DNA of 64,000 nt from assembly GCA_019044685.2 (NCBI GenBank), contig JAGTXX020000006.1, positions 1,321,501 through 1,385,500 of the forward strand, written 5' to 3'. Both the position numbers and the translations under genes were made by a program. The notes below the pieces were generated by a model, which saw only the letters and a list, made by a program, of their open reading frames with translations, was not told where the DNA came from and did not search any database. Source of the DNA: Nannochloris sp. 'desiccata'. Lineage: Eukaryota; Chlorophyta; Trebouxiophyceae; Chlorellales; Chlorellaceae. Below, piece by piece: positions 1-10,608 of this stretch. How positions within the stretch are numbered: the first letter of the stretch is position 1; every line of letters starts with the position of its first letter.

Positions 1-569
1 TTTTGGGTTTCCAGAGTTCCTCTGGTGGTCTGGAAATTTATCGTCAGCTCCTGCGAAAATTCAAGTAACGGTTATCTAGTAGTTCAAGAAAGAGAGAAAT
101 TGGTCAATACAGGGATTTTTAAGGAATTGATCTTTACGGGAATGACCTTGAGGTGTGCAATATCAACAGTGTTGAGCTCTACGGTAGTAAAACCAACAAC
201 AGAAAGTTTTGTGAGATTTTGAAGTTGCGATAACGATGCGGCTTGCTGAGGGCCTAAGTCCCAGGAGAAGGCAACGCCATCTTCTATTTCTCTCCGTTCA
301 GAACAGAGTAATTGTAGCTCTCTTAGATTATGGAATCTTTCCAGTACAGAGAAATCTTGAAGATAGCATGATAAGTTTTCCAGGGAATCTTCCAACAGCT
401 GGGCAACGGCTGGGATGTGCAGTAGCCACTCAGCTGGGATTGGATATGCGCTCGATAGAGTTGCCGCTTTTAAACGTAGTGACGTTGCCAACAGCCTGAT
501 TTGGTTTCTTATGCTACAGGAGCTAATTAGGTCATTAAATTTTAAAGAAGGAAAGTAGTGAGCGGGCAT
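1..569 (-). CDS. Leucine-rich protein of unknown function, partial at both ends
   Basis: An open frame from 569 down to 138 encodes about 144 residues rich in Leu with LRR-like spacing (for example LSQLQNLTKLSVVGF and ERFHNLRELQLL). A plausible intron at 51-137 (donor GTAAAG, acceptor CGCAG) joins it to a second exon that runs off the window at base 1. The ATG at 569 may not be the true start: possible upstream coding exons lie near 642-737 (ending at a GTACGA donor) and 947-990 (a 14-codon ATG exon followed by GTAAGC), but I could not join them in frame. It could be an F-box/LRR or Ran-GAP-like protein. I do not recognise the family. Confidence 0.4.
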
Positions 570-1371
570 TGCTAGTGCCAGGCAACATTTTATTCATGCC
601 AATAGAAGGCATATAATATCATACATAAAGCAAAATTCGTACCTTCGTGTTGAATTCTCAATACAGTTCAAAAGATTTGTTATGTTTAATGGATCTAACA
701 AGCGCAATATCTTTCTATACTTTGCTGAAAATGCAAAGGTGACGGCAACTTGTGTGCTGATTTGAATAATCACAATAGCTCAGGATTCTGCTCCAAATAT
801 CTGAAGGGAGTTCATACTACACAAATGGATGATCAGATAAGCACATTGAGGGATCAAATTTGCTTTCTTGTAGATATTGAACGCAGCCCTTGATCCCTGA
901 ACCCCAAGATTAATTTTTAGATTAATTTATCTATAATTTTAATTGCTTACCCAGTCACTGGCAGCCTTATTCCTATCTATGTCTTCAGCCATTGCATTGC
1001 ACTAAAATTTGAACAGCGGCCAAGGTGCATTAGGCACCAATACCTTACTTGGAAAGTGCAGCACGGCAGTTCGACGACAGCCAGGCAACAGTGCTCTCTA
1101 AGTGACGGCCTCCCACAGCCAAAAACCAGGATCATTTGCTCTGAAATAGCACTCATCGGGTAGCAGTTTTGTACGTCAGCCCTTAATTCAAGAGGCTATG
1201 CAAGCAGAGCAGAGAATGAGAGCCTCCGCCCGTTGCGCTTTGCAGTTGTTCAACCTGACCTCAAAAGAGAGCGAAATGGCAGCTACAGCGAAGGTAAATT
1301 TAGTAGGGCTTACTAAAAGACATTGCTTTGATCACGTCAAGTAGTCCATTGGACTGCTTGAGGGTGTTATT
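570..1371. other. Mostly non-coding stretch between divergent genes
   Basis: AT-rich DNA between the minus-strand LRR-like gene and HisC. It may hold 5' exons of the LRR-like gene (around 642-990). No RNA gene, repeat or clear promoter motif is visible in the rest. Confidence 0.4.
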
Positions 1372-2824
1372 ATGTTGTTGGAAACACAATTTTCTTGCAC
1401 ATCCGCGAAGGCATGTGCACGCCCAGCTAGAATTCTTACCTTAACAGCTCGCAGGAATTCAACCACACCAATGGCAGCTCAGAAGGAAATAGTGGTGACT
1501 GGAGTTGGCTTGATTCGCCCTCATCTTAAAAAATTGAAGGCGTATACACCCATCGAGCCATTTGAAGTGCTCTCTAAAAAACTAGGCAAGAGCCCCAAGG
1601 ACATTGTCAAGCTTGATGCAAATGAAAATCCATATGGACCACCCCCTGAAGTATTGGAAGCTCTAGGCAATATGCAATTTCCCAATATCTATCCCGACCC
1701 GGAGACCCGTGCCCTGCGCAAAGCTTTGGCTGACTGGCAAGACGTCCCAATGGAACACCTTTTGGTACGTTCTTTGCTTTGTATTGATAGAGATCACAAA
1801 CTGTGAATATTGACAAGTGGATCAGATTCCCCTGAATATGCTCAAATTTTCTAATCACAATTTGGATTTTTGAATTGCTTTTTTCCCGCAGGTGGGCTGT
1901 GGTGCTGATGAATTAATTGATTTATTAATGCGCTGCGTCCTAGAACCCGGTGACAAAATTGTCGATTGCCCTCCTACTTTTACAATGTACGTCTTTGATG
2001 CTGCTGTTAATGCAGCAGAGGTAGTGACGGTCCCAAGGCTGCCAGGATTTAGAATAGACGTTGATGGTGAGAGAATAAAGAATAACAAGCCGTCGTTATT
2101 TTTTGTTTCGAAACGAATAATAGACAATTATTCATAAACTTAATTTCTCACTGAAATTTTTCCACGTTCTGCAGGTATTAAACGTGTTGTTAAAGAGCAC
2201 AACCCTAAAATTGTCTTTTTAACCTCTCCTAACAATCCCGACGGCAGCATGATTACCGAACCGGAATTATTAGAAATTCTTAACTTGCCTGTTTTAGTGG
2301 TCTTGGATGAAGCCTATATTGAGTTCTCGGAAGAGAAATCACGTATGAATTGGGTAGCTAAATACCCTAACCTGGTTGTGTTGCGTACATTTAGTAAATG
2401 TGCTGCATTAGCAGGGCTCCGAGTTGGCTACGGCGCCTTTCCTCTCGATATGATTGAATATTTATGGCGCGCAAAGCAGCCTTATAACGTCTCTGTGGCA
2501 GCAGAAATAGCAGCAGTCGCAGCACTTTCAAATGTGGCATATATCGATAAAGTCAGGGATGCATTGGTGCTAGAGCGAGAGCGGTTATTTGCAGGACTGA
2601 CAAAATTATCATATTTGGAACCTTATCCATCACACTCTAATTTCATTTTGTGCAAAGTGACCGATGGACGTGATGCAGCAGGTTTAAGGAAGATATTGGC
2701 TGAGAAATATGGAATTATGATAAGGCATTATGCAACTAAAGAACTGAATGGGTTTGTGAGAATTTCTGTGGGATTGCCGGAACATACTGACAAGTTACTT
2801 GTGGCATTGCAAGAGCTGGCTTAG
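1372..2824 (+). CDS. HISC: Histidinol-phosphate aminotransferase, plastid
   Basis: PLP-dependent aminotransferase that converts imidazole acetol-phosphate to histidinol phosphate in histidine synthesis. Three exons, 1372-1764, 1892-2066 and 2175-2824, give 405 residues, normal for a HisC plus transit peptide. Residues 1-35 are Ser/Thr/Arg/Ala-rich and look like a plastid transit peptide; the mature part begins near [12 protein letters not shown]. Visible fold-type I motifs are [12 protein letters not shown], the phosphate-binding VGCGADE, SPNNPDG (207-213), VLDEAYIEF, and the PLP lysine in [16 protein letters not shown] (Lys264). The start is the first ATG of the open frame. Class II aromatic aminotransferases share the fold, but the whole motif set is HisC. 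Confidence 0.93.
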
Positions 2825-3039
2825 CTTTAATTAGATGTTTAGAATATAATGACTCCATTGAGTAACCTGTGTAAAGTTTAATTCTAGAAGGGAAGTTCTG
2901 GCTTGACCACCGAGGAAGAACTGGCGAGGCCGGTTTGATAGGAGGAAAGGTGAGGGTGATTTTGAGCAATAAAGACATGCTCAGGGCAAATGTCTATGTA
3001 AATTGAATAACTAGTGGATGATGAGTTTGACCTGAAATC

Positions 3040-4276
3040 ATGGCAGACCGCAGAAAGACTATCGATCTTAGTTTACCTCAGGCTGGGCAGCATGAGGTAG
3101 GATTATCAAAGGAGCAGTGTTGCGTTGGTGCCTAAGACCCTACTAGAAAAACATAATTAATTCTACGTCTTCAATTCTGCAGGGAGGGCGCGCGAAAGTC
3201 GTTGGAGTCACAAAAGGTTAGTTTTTTGCGATTTTCAGTTGCAAGCGAAGATTTTCTGCAATTTCACTCCAAAGCTGATCAAACACTTTTGTTTGTTTGC
3301 AGAATCCGAAATTATTGAGATGAATGGGTTTGTTATGAAGCGACGGAAAACTAGCGTTGCCCCTCCACCTCCAGTGCCTGTCGGGCCACAGACCAATTAC
3401 CTCAGAACACCATACGAGCCACAGGAAACTAAATGTCTTTCAGCTGGCACGTCACAGCGTACCCCAAATGTCGAAGAATTTGAACTCCCGCCAGAGCTTT
3501 ACGAACGTCTGAGCCAAGCTCTGCACGACTTGCCAGAAAATGCTGCCCCCGTTCAGCGTCTCCTAGCGTTGTGTGGCAGTGTCTGCGATGCTAAATTGGA
3601 CATCTTAAGGAAAGCAGGAGATAAAGAAGACGCATTCGTGTTAGAAACAGTATTTAAATCATTCTTGGAATCACTAAATTCTGCTGCAGAAAGTGGCTCA
3701 ATTCAGTTTGCTGTGCCGCCAAGTAGTACTGCGTTGGAGTTGGGTGATGAAGATTTACGAGTAGATCTGGAAGCTAGAAAAGCGGGATTACGAAACAGAT
3801 TAGCGTTACTGAAGAAGGTGAGAGAGTAACTGGATAGATTTGTTTCATTATAGCAAAATTTCCTTCGTTTAATTAAATTTTTCAGTGGCTCGCTAACTAG
3901 TATTTTTCCTCCTAACTTTTTTCTACAGGAGGAGCAAGAATGGCACGACCTTCTCGCCAAGGTCGAAGATTTAGATATTGGAGAGGTCTCCCCTGAAGCA
4001 GAAGATGAAGAAATAGCTGCAGTAGGTGATAAATACGCTCCAGAAGAACTGGCCGCCCTTCGAGCACTTAACAGAGACGTCCACCGTAAGATAACTATGC
4101 AAGTGGACGGTGTGTGTATACTGGTAGGTAATATTGAAGATCTTATTGACCGTGCAAATGCTACAGCACAAGAAGTGCATGTACAGCATCATAAAAAGAG
4201 ATTTGAAAACTTCCCACATGTGGATTCACCAAAATTCTTGTTGAGGAAAATTATGGCGCCAGAAGGGCTGTCTTAA
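3040..4276 (+). CDS. DSN1: Dsn1/Mis13-like kinetochore protein (Mis12 complex)
   Basis: Four exons, 3040-3096, 3183-3216, 3303-3817 and 3929-4276, give 317 residues. The N-terminus has two short basic patches (DRRKTID and MKRRKTS), like the RRKS/T Aurora B target sites of Dsn1. The C-terminal half is helical and follows the animal DSN1 pattern: a helix ending in LLKKEEQEWHDLL, a later segment LNRDVHRKITMQVDGVCIL, and a tail HVDSPKFLLRKIM close to the human SPARKLLKLQLQ tail. Dsn1 is a subunit of the Mis12 complex that links centromeric CENP-C to the Ndc80 complex. The 34-base second exon makes the gene easy to mis-predict. The call rests on remembered similarity in a fast-evolving family, so another coiled-coil protein is possible. 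Confidence 0.6.
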
Positions 4277-4744
4277 CTTTCAATTATATTACGATAAGGC
4301 TAAAATATCACTAGAAGAATAAATTCAGTCTATTTAGAATAGAATTGGCGGACATACCTGTTATATCAACTAACTGACTACATTAAGTAAAGAATTTTAT
4401 TTGAGAACCTACCTGATTGACGTTACTTGACACGGCATTCTATCCTTAATTTAACTCACTCATCAACTTTGATCTCAAACTGGCACCAGGAAGACTTGAA
4501 TTTATCTTTAAGTACACTCTGCTTTCAAAAGCTCATTGTTAAACGGAAATAGCTAATAAAAATGAAGAAAGAAAGGTGAAGCGCCGGCACACATAAAGGT
4601 GCACAAACAAACAAGAAAAAATGAAGATTAAAATGTATTTATATTTTTATTTCATCATGATGACTTTTTAAGCTTTGAGCAACCAACACAAATATGACCA
4701 AAGCTGCTGCTAGTTACCGAAATTGATCTATATTTAAGATCAGA
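4277..4744. other. AT-rich 3' flank between convergent genes
   Basis: Separates the stop codons of the Dsn1-like gene and Cpn60. It is AT-rich with no convincing open frame, repeat or RNA gene; presumably it holds both 3' UTRs. Confidence 0.6.
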
Positions 4745-6830
4745 TTACATCGTTAATCCAGAAGGCATGCCATTGGCGCCCATACCTCCAGGCGCAGGTC
4801 CCCTGTTTCTCACTTTTTCAGTCATAACAGCTTGTGTAGTAAGCATGATTCCAGCAATAGAAGATGCGTTCGTAAGACCAGAGCGAGTGACCTTTGCGGG
4901 ATCCAAGACTCCAGCATCGAGTAAATTTTCAACGCGATCGTACATTGCATTGTAACCGACCTCAAAGGGCTCTCCCAACAATCTCTGAACAATAACTTCA
5001 CCTTCAAGACCGGCATTCTTAGCGATAGCGCGGCAAGGAGCGCGGAGAGCTTTCATTACGATATCAGCGCCCATAATTTCTTCAGGGTGAGTCAACGTTT
5101 TCTTAAATTCAGGGATCAATTCCGACAAATGGAGGAGAGCAGCACCACCGCCGGGCACGATACCTTCTTCAACAGCAGCAAAAGTAGCATTCTTAGCATC
5201 CTCAATACGTAATTTACGGTCTTCAAGTTCAGTTTCGGTAGCAGCGCCGACCTTGATAACAGCAACACCACCAGCAAGCTTGGCGATACGTTCTGAAAGC
5301 TTTTCTGTATCGTAAACAGAATCAGTTTCTGCAAGCTCCTTTTTAATTTGAGCAACGCGAGCACGGATTTCATCCTTGTTCGCAGCATCAGCAATCATGG
5401 TGCATGTAGTGTTGGCAATACTGAGCTTACGGGCAGTACCAAGCTGCTCCAAAGTAGTAGCCTCGACGTTCATTCCCAAATCTTTAGCAATGAATTCAGC
5501 TCCAGTTACAATAGCAATATCCTGGAGAAGGGCTTTACGACGCTCACCGAAACCAGGAGCTTTGATAGCGCACACGGAAATGATACCACGGAGTTTGTTG
5601 ACTACCAAAGTAGCCAAAGCCTCTCCAGCGACATCCTCGGCAATGATCAAAAGAGGGCGGTTGACCCTGGTGACCTGTTCGAGGATAGGGATAAGATCTT
5701 TTACCTGTTCAATCTTCTGGTCAGTGATTAATACCAAAGCATTTTCAAATTCAACAAGCATACGCTCGTTGTTGGTAATAAACTGAGGAGAGATAAAACC
5801 GCGATCAATCTCCATACCTTCCTGAACTTCGACGGTAGTTTCAAGAGAGTTACCGCTTTCAATAGCGAGGACACCGTCAGCACCAACCTTGTCAAGAGCA
5901 TCAGAAATCATACGGCCGATTTCGTCATCGTTACCAGCGGAAATTGAAGCAACATTTCTAATATCATCAGAGCCCTTAACGGGGCGGGCGAGAGACTGGA
6001 GCTTCTCAACCAAGAAATCAGTGGTCTTATCAATGCCCTTCTTGATAGAGATAGGGTTGGCACCAGCAGTGACAGCCTGAAGACCGAAGTGAATCATCTC
6101 ACGAGCAAGTACAGTCGCCGTAGTAGTACCATCACCAGCAGAGTCGTTGGTGCGGCCAGCAACCTCTTTGATAAGCTGGGCTCCAGCATTCTCCACGGGG
6201 TCTTCAAGTTCAATAGCACGAGCAATAGAAACACCATCGTTGATAACCTGGGGTACGCCATAGTCCTGTTCCAACACAACATTGCGACCTGTTGGAGGCA
6301 TGTAGGATAATGGAAAAATAGATGTCAGATAACTACAACAATGCAGTGGGAATCAGTATGCAAAATACGCACTATATAAAAAGCTACATATGAAATTGCC
6401 AGCAGAGGGGTAAAAAACTTACCACGAGGTCCAAGAGTCACTGCGACAGCATCGGCAATCTTATTGATGCCATCCTGCATCCTCTTGCGGGAGTCGTTGT
6501 CAAAGACAATGTCCTTGGCATCAGCACGAGTAACCTGTGAACAGTTTAAAGAGAAATGGTAATGAAACACTGGGCCGAAAAAGATGAAATCTTCTAGAAA
6601 TCAATGGGTTGGAGGTCCTCGGATTACCATCTTTTGGAGACGCGCATTGCGCTGACTGGGGCGGTTAATGCCCATAGGTTTACCTCCCATGGACACCTGC
6701 TGGGTCAAAGCAGCAGATGACTGCATAATAATTAAAAGCATGTAGGGAATGTGAGAATGAGCGCATGTGAGTGAACCTTTTATCATAATGCGGCCTAATT
6801 CCTGCTTACCTGCTGCATAACGGGAGCCAT
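4745..6830 (-). CDS. CPN60: Plastid chaperonin Cpn60 (GroEL-type)
   Basis: Group I chaperonin subunit that forms the double-ring folding chamber in the plastid stroma. Four exons on the minus strand, 6810-6830, 6628-6720, 6423-6534 and 4745-6288, give 589 residues. The first exon codes only seven residues (MAPVMQQ). Residues 1-39 are short and basic and look like a transit peptide; the mature protein starts at [13 protein letters not shown]. Family signatures are [26 protein letters not shown] (ATP site), the equatorial motif [16 protein letters not shown] and a Gly/Met-rich tail. It resembles cyanobacterial and plastid GroEL more than mitochondrial HSP60. Alpha or beta class cannot be decided by eye. 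Red algae usually keep this gene in the plastid, so nuclear location is informative. Confidence 0.92.
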
Positions 6831-7102
6831 GATTCTTAAATATGCAAATGCAATTTAAAACTGCCTCCATTCCTGCCATCGCAGCTCTTTTCTCTAGAAC
6901 TCCATCATTTTTTTCTAGAAAGCCAATGGCCGCCGACAAGATGAGGTTCGTTTCGGCGAAATTTTTTTTATGACACAAGCAATTCATTTTACAGTTAATT
7001 TTCAACTCTCAATACATGAAATACTTACTTATCGCTACTACAGTCTATCTCATACCAGAAGCAGCTCCTCAGCTACCTCTGCTGCTAACCAACTACACTC
7101 GA

Positions 7103-8134
7103 TTAACTTTCACCGCATTTCTGAAAATAATCAACAAGTTGCACTGCCGCATTTCTAGGCCCTAGATACCCCGCAGTGATATCTGGAAGCAATTTCTGAT
7201 ACAGCTGTTTCACTCTCGGATCTCTACGGAACTTTTCTAGCAGCAATTCTTGTGTTGCGGTCCACGCTACTTTTGCTCTTTGCCTCTCCCGTAGCTCACT
7301 CAATTCTCCGCTACCAGACATTTTCCGCCAATAATCATCTAGCGTTACTTCTAAAGCGTCCATCCCATCCCCAGTATGTGCACTTACAGGCAGCACAACC
7401 GGAATCCAGCTTCTCTTTCGTGGTGGTCTCAAATGTAGAGTTGCTTTAAAACTAGCAGCAGCTCTACCTGCAGCTGATCGAGTCTGTCCATCCGCTTTAT
7501 TGACTACTATTATATCTGCTACTTCAGTGATACCTCGCTTTATAGACTGTAATTCATCTCCTCCTACAGGGGGAAGTACTAATACCATGCAATCCACTAA
7601 ATCTCCTACAGCAATCTCAGATTGCCCTACACCGACAGTTTCAATCAAGATGCGTGAATACCCCGCAGCTGCGCAGACTACCATGGCTTCAGAGGTTGTT
7701 CGTGAAACACCGCCTAAGGTCCCACGTGTTGGAGAGGGTCTCACGTACGCTTCGTCTAGGATACTAAGTTTTGACATTCTTGTTTTGTCGCCAAGAATCG
7801 ACCCCCCAGTTGCAACAGAAGAAGGGTCAACAGCAAGGACAGCTACTTTTTCACCTTTTTCAACGAGAGAACAGCCCATAGATTCTATGAGACTTGATTT
7901 TCCTGCTCCAGGAGGGCCTGAGATGCCTATTCTAAACTCTCCTAGGGCTGTTGAAGGTGCTGTCGCCGCTGCTGACAGTGCCGTCACTGGGTGGTTTTTA
8001 AGGCTGGTTTGTAGATAATGTAGGCATTCTAAGGCTAGCTTTTCATGCTCTGGTTTTGAGCTTTCAATAAGAGTTAGAGCCTTGCTCAAGGCCATGCGGT
8101 TTCCTGCACGTACCGCTTGAGCAAGATTCTGCAT
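7103..8134 (-). CDS. MMAA: Methylmalonyl-CoA mutase-associated GTPase (MMAA/MeaB/ArgK family)
   Basis: G3E-type GTPase that loads and protects the adenosylcobalamin cofactor of methylmalonyl-CoA mutase. A single 343-residue exon, the usual length of bacterial MeaB. Seen: N-terminal helical part LAQAVRAGNRMALSKALTL, Walker A GPPGAGKSS (73-81), LAVDPSS, the family block RPSPTRGTLGGVSRTT, the ETVGVGQSE switch and the base-recognition VVNKADG. No mitochondrial presequence is visible, and a stop codon lies just before the ATG, so a 5' targeting exon in 8135-8460 may be missing. An intronless, bacterial-length gene in an intron-rich neighbourhood could reflect a bacterial or mitochondrial origin. 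Its presence implies a B12-dependent propionate pathway. Confidence 0.9.
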   Translation of the reverse strand: MQNLAQAVRAGNRMALSKALTLIESSKPEHEKLALECLHYLQTSLKNHPVTALSAAATAPSTALGEFRIGISGPPGAGKSSLIESMGCSLVEKGEKVAVLAVDPSSVATGGSILGDKTRMSKLSILDEAYVRPSPTRGTLGGVSRTTSEAMVVCAAAGYSRILIETVGVGQSEIAVGDLVDCMVLVLPPVGGDELQSIKRGITEVADIIVVNKADGQTRSAAGRAAASFKATLHLRPPRKRSWIPVVLPVSAHTGDGMDALEVTLDDYWRKMSGSGELSELRERQRAKVAWTATQELLLEKFRRDPRVKQLYQKLLPDITAGYLGPRNAAVQLVDYFQKCGES

Positions 8135-8466
8135 TTCTCTACAAATGGTTCTCCAGGAAAATCAAGAGATGTTTACTCTCACGGGTCACCCGCAGGGGTG
8201 CAGCAGGGTTAAAGTCATTAGATTTCTGCAGTATATAAATGCCCATAAAGGCAGCCGACATCTTTAGAGCTACTCGGTGGGTCTTTTAGAGCGCTATGTC
8301 TGTTTAACCAACTTTGGCATAAAGCTTTGGCCCCAAGCTGCAAACGCTATTTGTAATAGATAATTTCAATATACCTCATATCTTCTGGGATAACCTGTGT
8401 TTATTCTTCGGTGGGGCTGCTCAAGGGTGAAAGCTTCGGATCTAGCAAAAACCTTGAAATTAAATC
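8135..8466. other. Shared promoter region of MMAA and UBE2C
   Basis: A 332-base gap between divergent start codons. A TATATAAA string at 8232-8239 could serve either gene. A short ATG frame on the minus strand near 8262-8190 could be a 5' exon of MMAA, but I found no splice join in frame. Confidence 0.35.
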
Positions 8467-9222
8467 ATGAACTCTTCAGACTCAATGCACGCTACTACCA
8501 AGGCCAAAGCTACAGGGAGCAATACGCTCATTGACTCTGGAGCAGTCACCAAAAGACTCCAGCAAGAACTCATGAGCATAATGTGTGCTGGAGATAGTTC
8601 TGTCTCTGCATTTCCTAGTGGAGACTCTCTTCTCAACTGGATTGCAACTATTCAGGTATACTTTCGGCTATTTACCGCATATACTGGGTAATCTTTTGCT
8701 TATTTTTATCCTGTATTATGGCCTATACCCGTCACTCACATCTAATTTTCTCAATTTTTTTGCTCGTGGCAGGGCCCTAGCGGAACCGCCTATGAAGGTT
8801 TAAGCTTCCGTCTTGGGCTTACTTTTACTTCAGACTATCCTTTTAAAGCCCCCGTAGTCAAATTTGAAACCCCATGCTTCCATCCTAACGTAGACTTGCA
8901 AGGAAATATTTGCTTGGATATCCTTAAAGAGAAATGGTCTGGTAAGGAAAAATTAAAATATAAAAATGATGCAACCGTCCGTGCCTGCTGACAGGAACAC
9001 TTTGCTTCTATTTACTACTACCACTCATTCATTCTCGCTATTCATATTCTTATTGCAGCTGCATACAGTGTTACTACCATTCTTCAGTCTATCCAGTCCT
9101 TGCTCGGTGATGCCAACGTAGATTCTCCGCTCAATGTCCACGCAGCTAAATTGTGGGACCTAAATCAAGCAGAGTATAAAGACCTGGTATTAAAAGCGTA
9201 TAAGAGCAATCCTACAGCGTAG
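8467..9222 (+). CDS. UBE2C: Ubiquitin-conjugating enzyme E2 C (APC/C partner)
   Basis: E2 enzyme that starts ubiquitin chains on mitotic cyclins and securin for the anaphase-promoting complex. Exons 8467-8655, 8773-8941 and 9059-9222 give 173 residues, close to the animal protein. Seen: a flexible, low-complexity N-terminal extension of about 28 residues typical of UBE2C, then [17 protein letters not shown], the HPN motif (FHPNV) and active-site Cys110 in [12 protein letters not shown]. The block [21 protein letters not shown] is near identical to UBE2C of animals and fungi. It lies about 3 kb from RAD9 and 5 kb from the Dsn1-like gene, two other cell-cycle genes. Confidence 0.93.
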
Positions 9223-9428
9223 TGTAGTATAGGTTGTACAATATATAGTATAAATATAGAATTTAGATTATGGAATAGTAAAGAAAGTAAGTGTTGTCTG
9301 CTTTTTTCTTCTTTTCCACCTCGTTGGCTCTTGGAAATTTGATTTTGTCCCCCACTAAAATGAGTTTTCTTGCACTCTTTCTTTGTAAATATTGATTACA
9401 TTATGTCAGGTCTTGTTAGGTCATCGAG

Positions 9429-10188
9429 TTACAGCCTTGAATTTTTCAATTGAGCAATCTTTCCACCAATAATAGTGAACTCTAAAGAAAATGAAAATTT
9501 CATAACGCCTCGTTTGATTGTACATTTATATTGATGGGCCATAGCTTCAGTAAGAACTGGACCTTTAATTTCCCATTCAGGGACAACTGCATCTTTACCT
9601 GCCATCTTAGTGAGCGTCTCAACACCTGCGAGAAAGAAAGAAAGAGAAGGACACAATGTTAGGCACAAACAAAATTGGAACGACAGTGGCGAGAAGAAAA
9701 AGATTCACATTTTAAATAATTTCTTTACCTTGATCTAATCTTTTGAGAACGTTTGATTTCCCTTCATGTGTCTTCTTATCTTGAGTAATCATTTTCGCGT
9801 TGGAAGTAAACAAATCTGCTACATCAGTTTCAGCGGCCCATTTCCCGTTGCTGTCACGAAGGGCAGCAATATATTCTTCTAAAAATTTGTCTGGAATGCC
9901 TGCATTATCCTCATCTGGGACCATATCTTCTCCATTGGAACTAGTACTGTGGGCTGCTACTCGGTAGGCTGAAGCTTCAAATAGGGAGCGAGCATTGGAG
10001 CTGGCTGAGCTCCTGCGATCACTGCTGCTCACAGTCGCTGCCTTTAAAATCCGCGATTCGCTCTTACTACGCATCATTTCAGCATCTATAGGTGGAGCTG
10101 TAGAGCAACAGACATCTCTCTCGGCGAGTGCCACTTCTTTACGCCTTTCTGGAGTGATAATTGGCTTGCAGCAATTAAACAAACTCAT
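9429..10188 (-). CDS. NTF2-like (SnoaL/DUF4440-type) domain protein
   Basis: Two exons, 9729-10188 and 9429-9625, give 218 residues. The first ~90 residues are Ser-rich and low in complexity with a Cys-rich start (NCCKPI, DVCCST). The C-terminal ~120 residues show the helix-plus-curved-sheet pattern of the NTF2-like fold: KFLEEYIAALRD, VADLFTSNAKMITQD, THEGKSNVLKRLDQG, and a final strand set MKFSFSLEFTIIGGKIAQLK. Such domains bind small molecules or act as dimerisation modules, so no enzyme activity can be assigned. The nearby MSLFNCCKP start has cysteines that might be lipidated, which is speculation. Confidence 0.7.
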
Positions 10189-10608
10189 CTTGCGATTTCA
10201 AAATAAGAGACACCACTCTGTCTATATACAACTTATTTTCAAAGAGCAATAAATCTAAATTACAAGGTTAAGTCTAAATTTTAAATGTTGAAGCATCTAG
10301 GGTACAGCCTTGAAGGGTCGGAGTTCCCTAGGTCCCTCGGTCTCTCAAAGCAGTCTCTGCGCCTTATTCAAATCGCTGCCTTGACTATTATTTTGCACTT
10401 ACCCTCACTTGCCCACAATTGCTGGATTATGCAGCAAGTTTCGGTGTGTAGGTGTCTAGAGACACTGGTTGAATTGCCTATTTGTGATATGGACCGAGAT
10501 CTCTACCTAAAATTGCTAAAAAAAATGGCAGAAACAACAAGATTAAAGACTATTAGGTAAAATTTCATTGACCTATTTCTAGCTGCACTGCTCCACCTCT
10601 GGTGTGCT
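10189..10608. other. Intergenic stretch with one weak 91-codon frame
   Basis: Lies between two minus-strand genes. A plus-strand frame at 10285-10560 would encode 91 Leu-rich residues. No recognisable domain, no splice support and no reason from context to call it a gene. Confidence 0.4.

Noticed and set aside
10285..10560. 91-codon plus-strand frame between the NTF2-like and RAD9 genes
   Set aside because: Leu-rich without any recognisable motif, no splice or promoter support. Kept only as an intergenic note.
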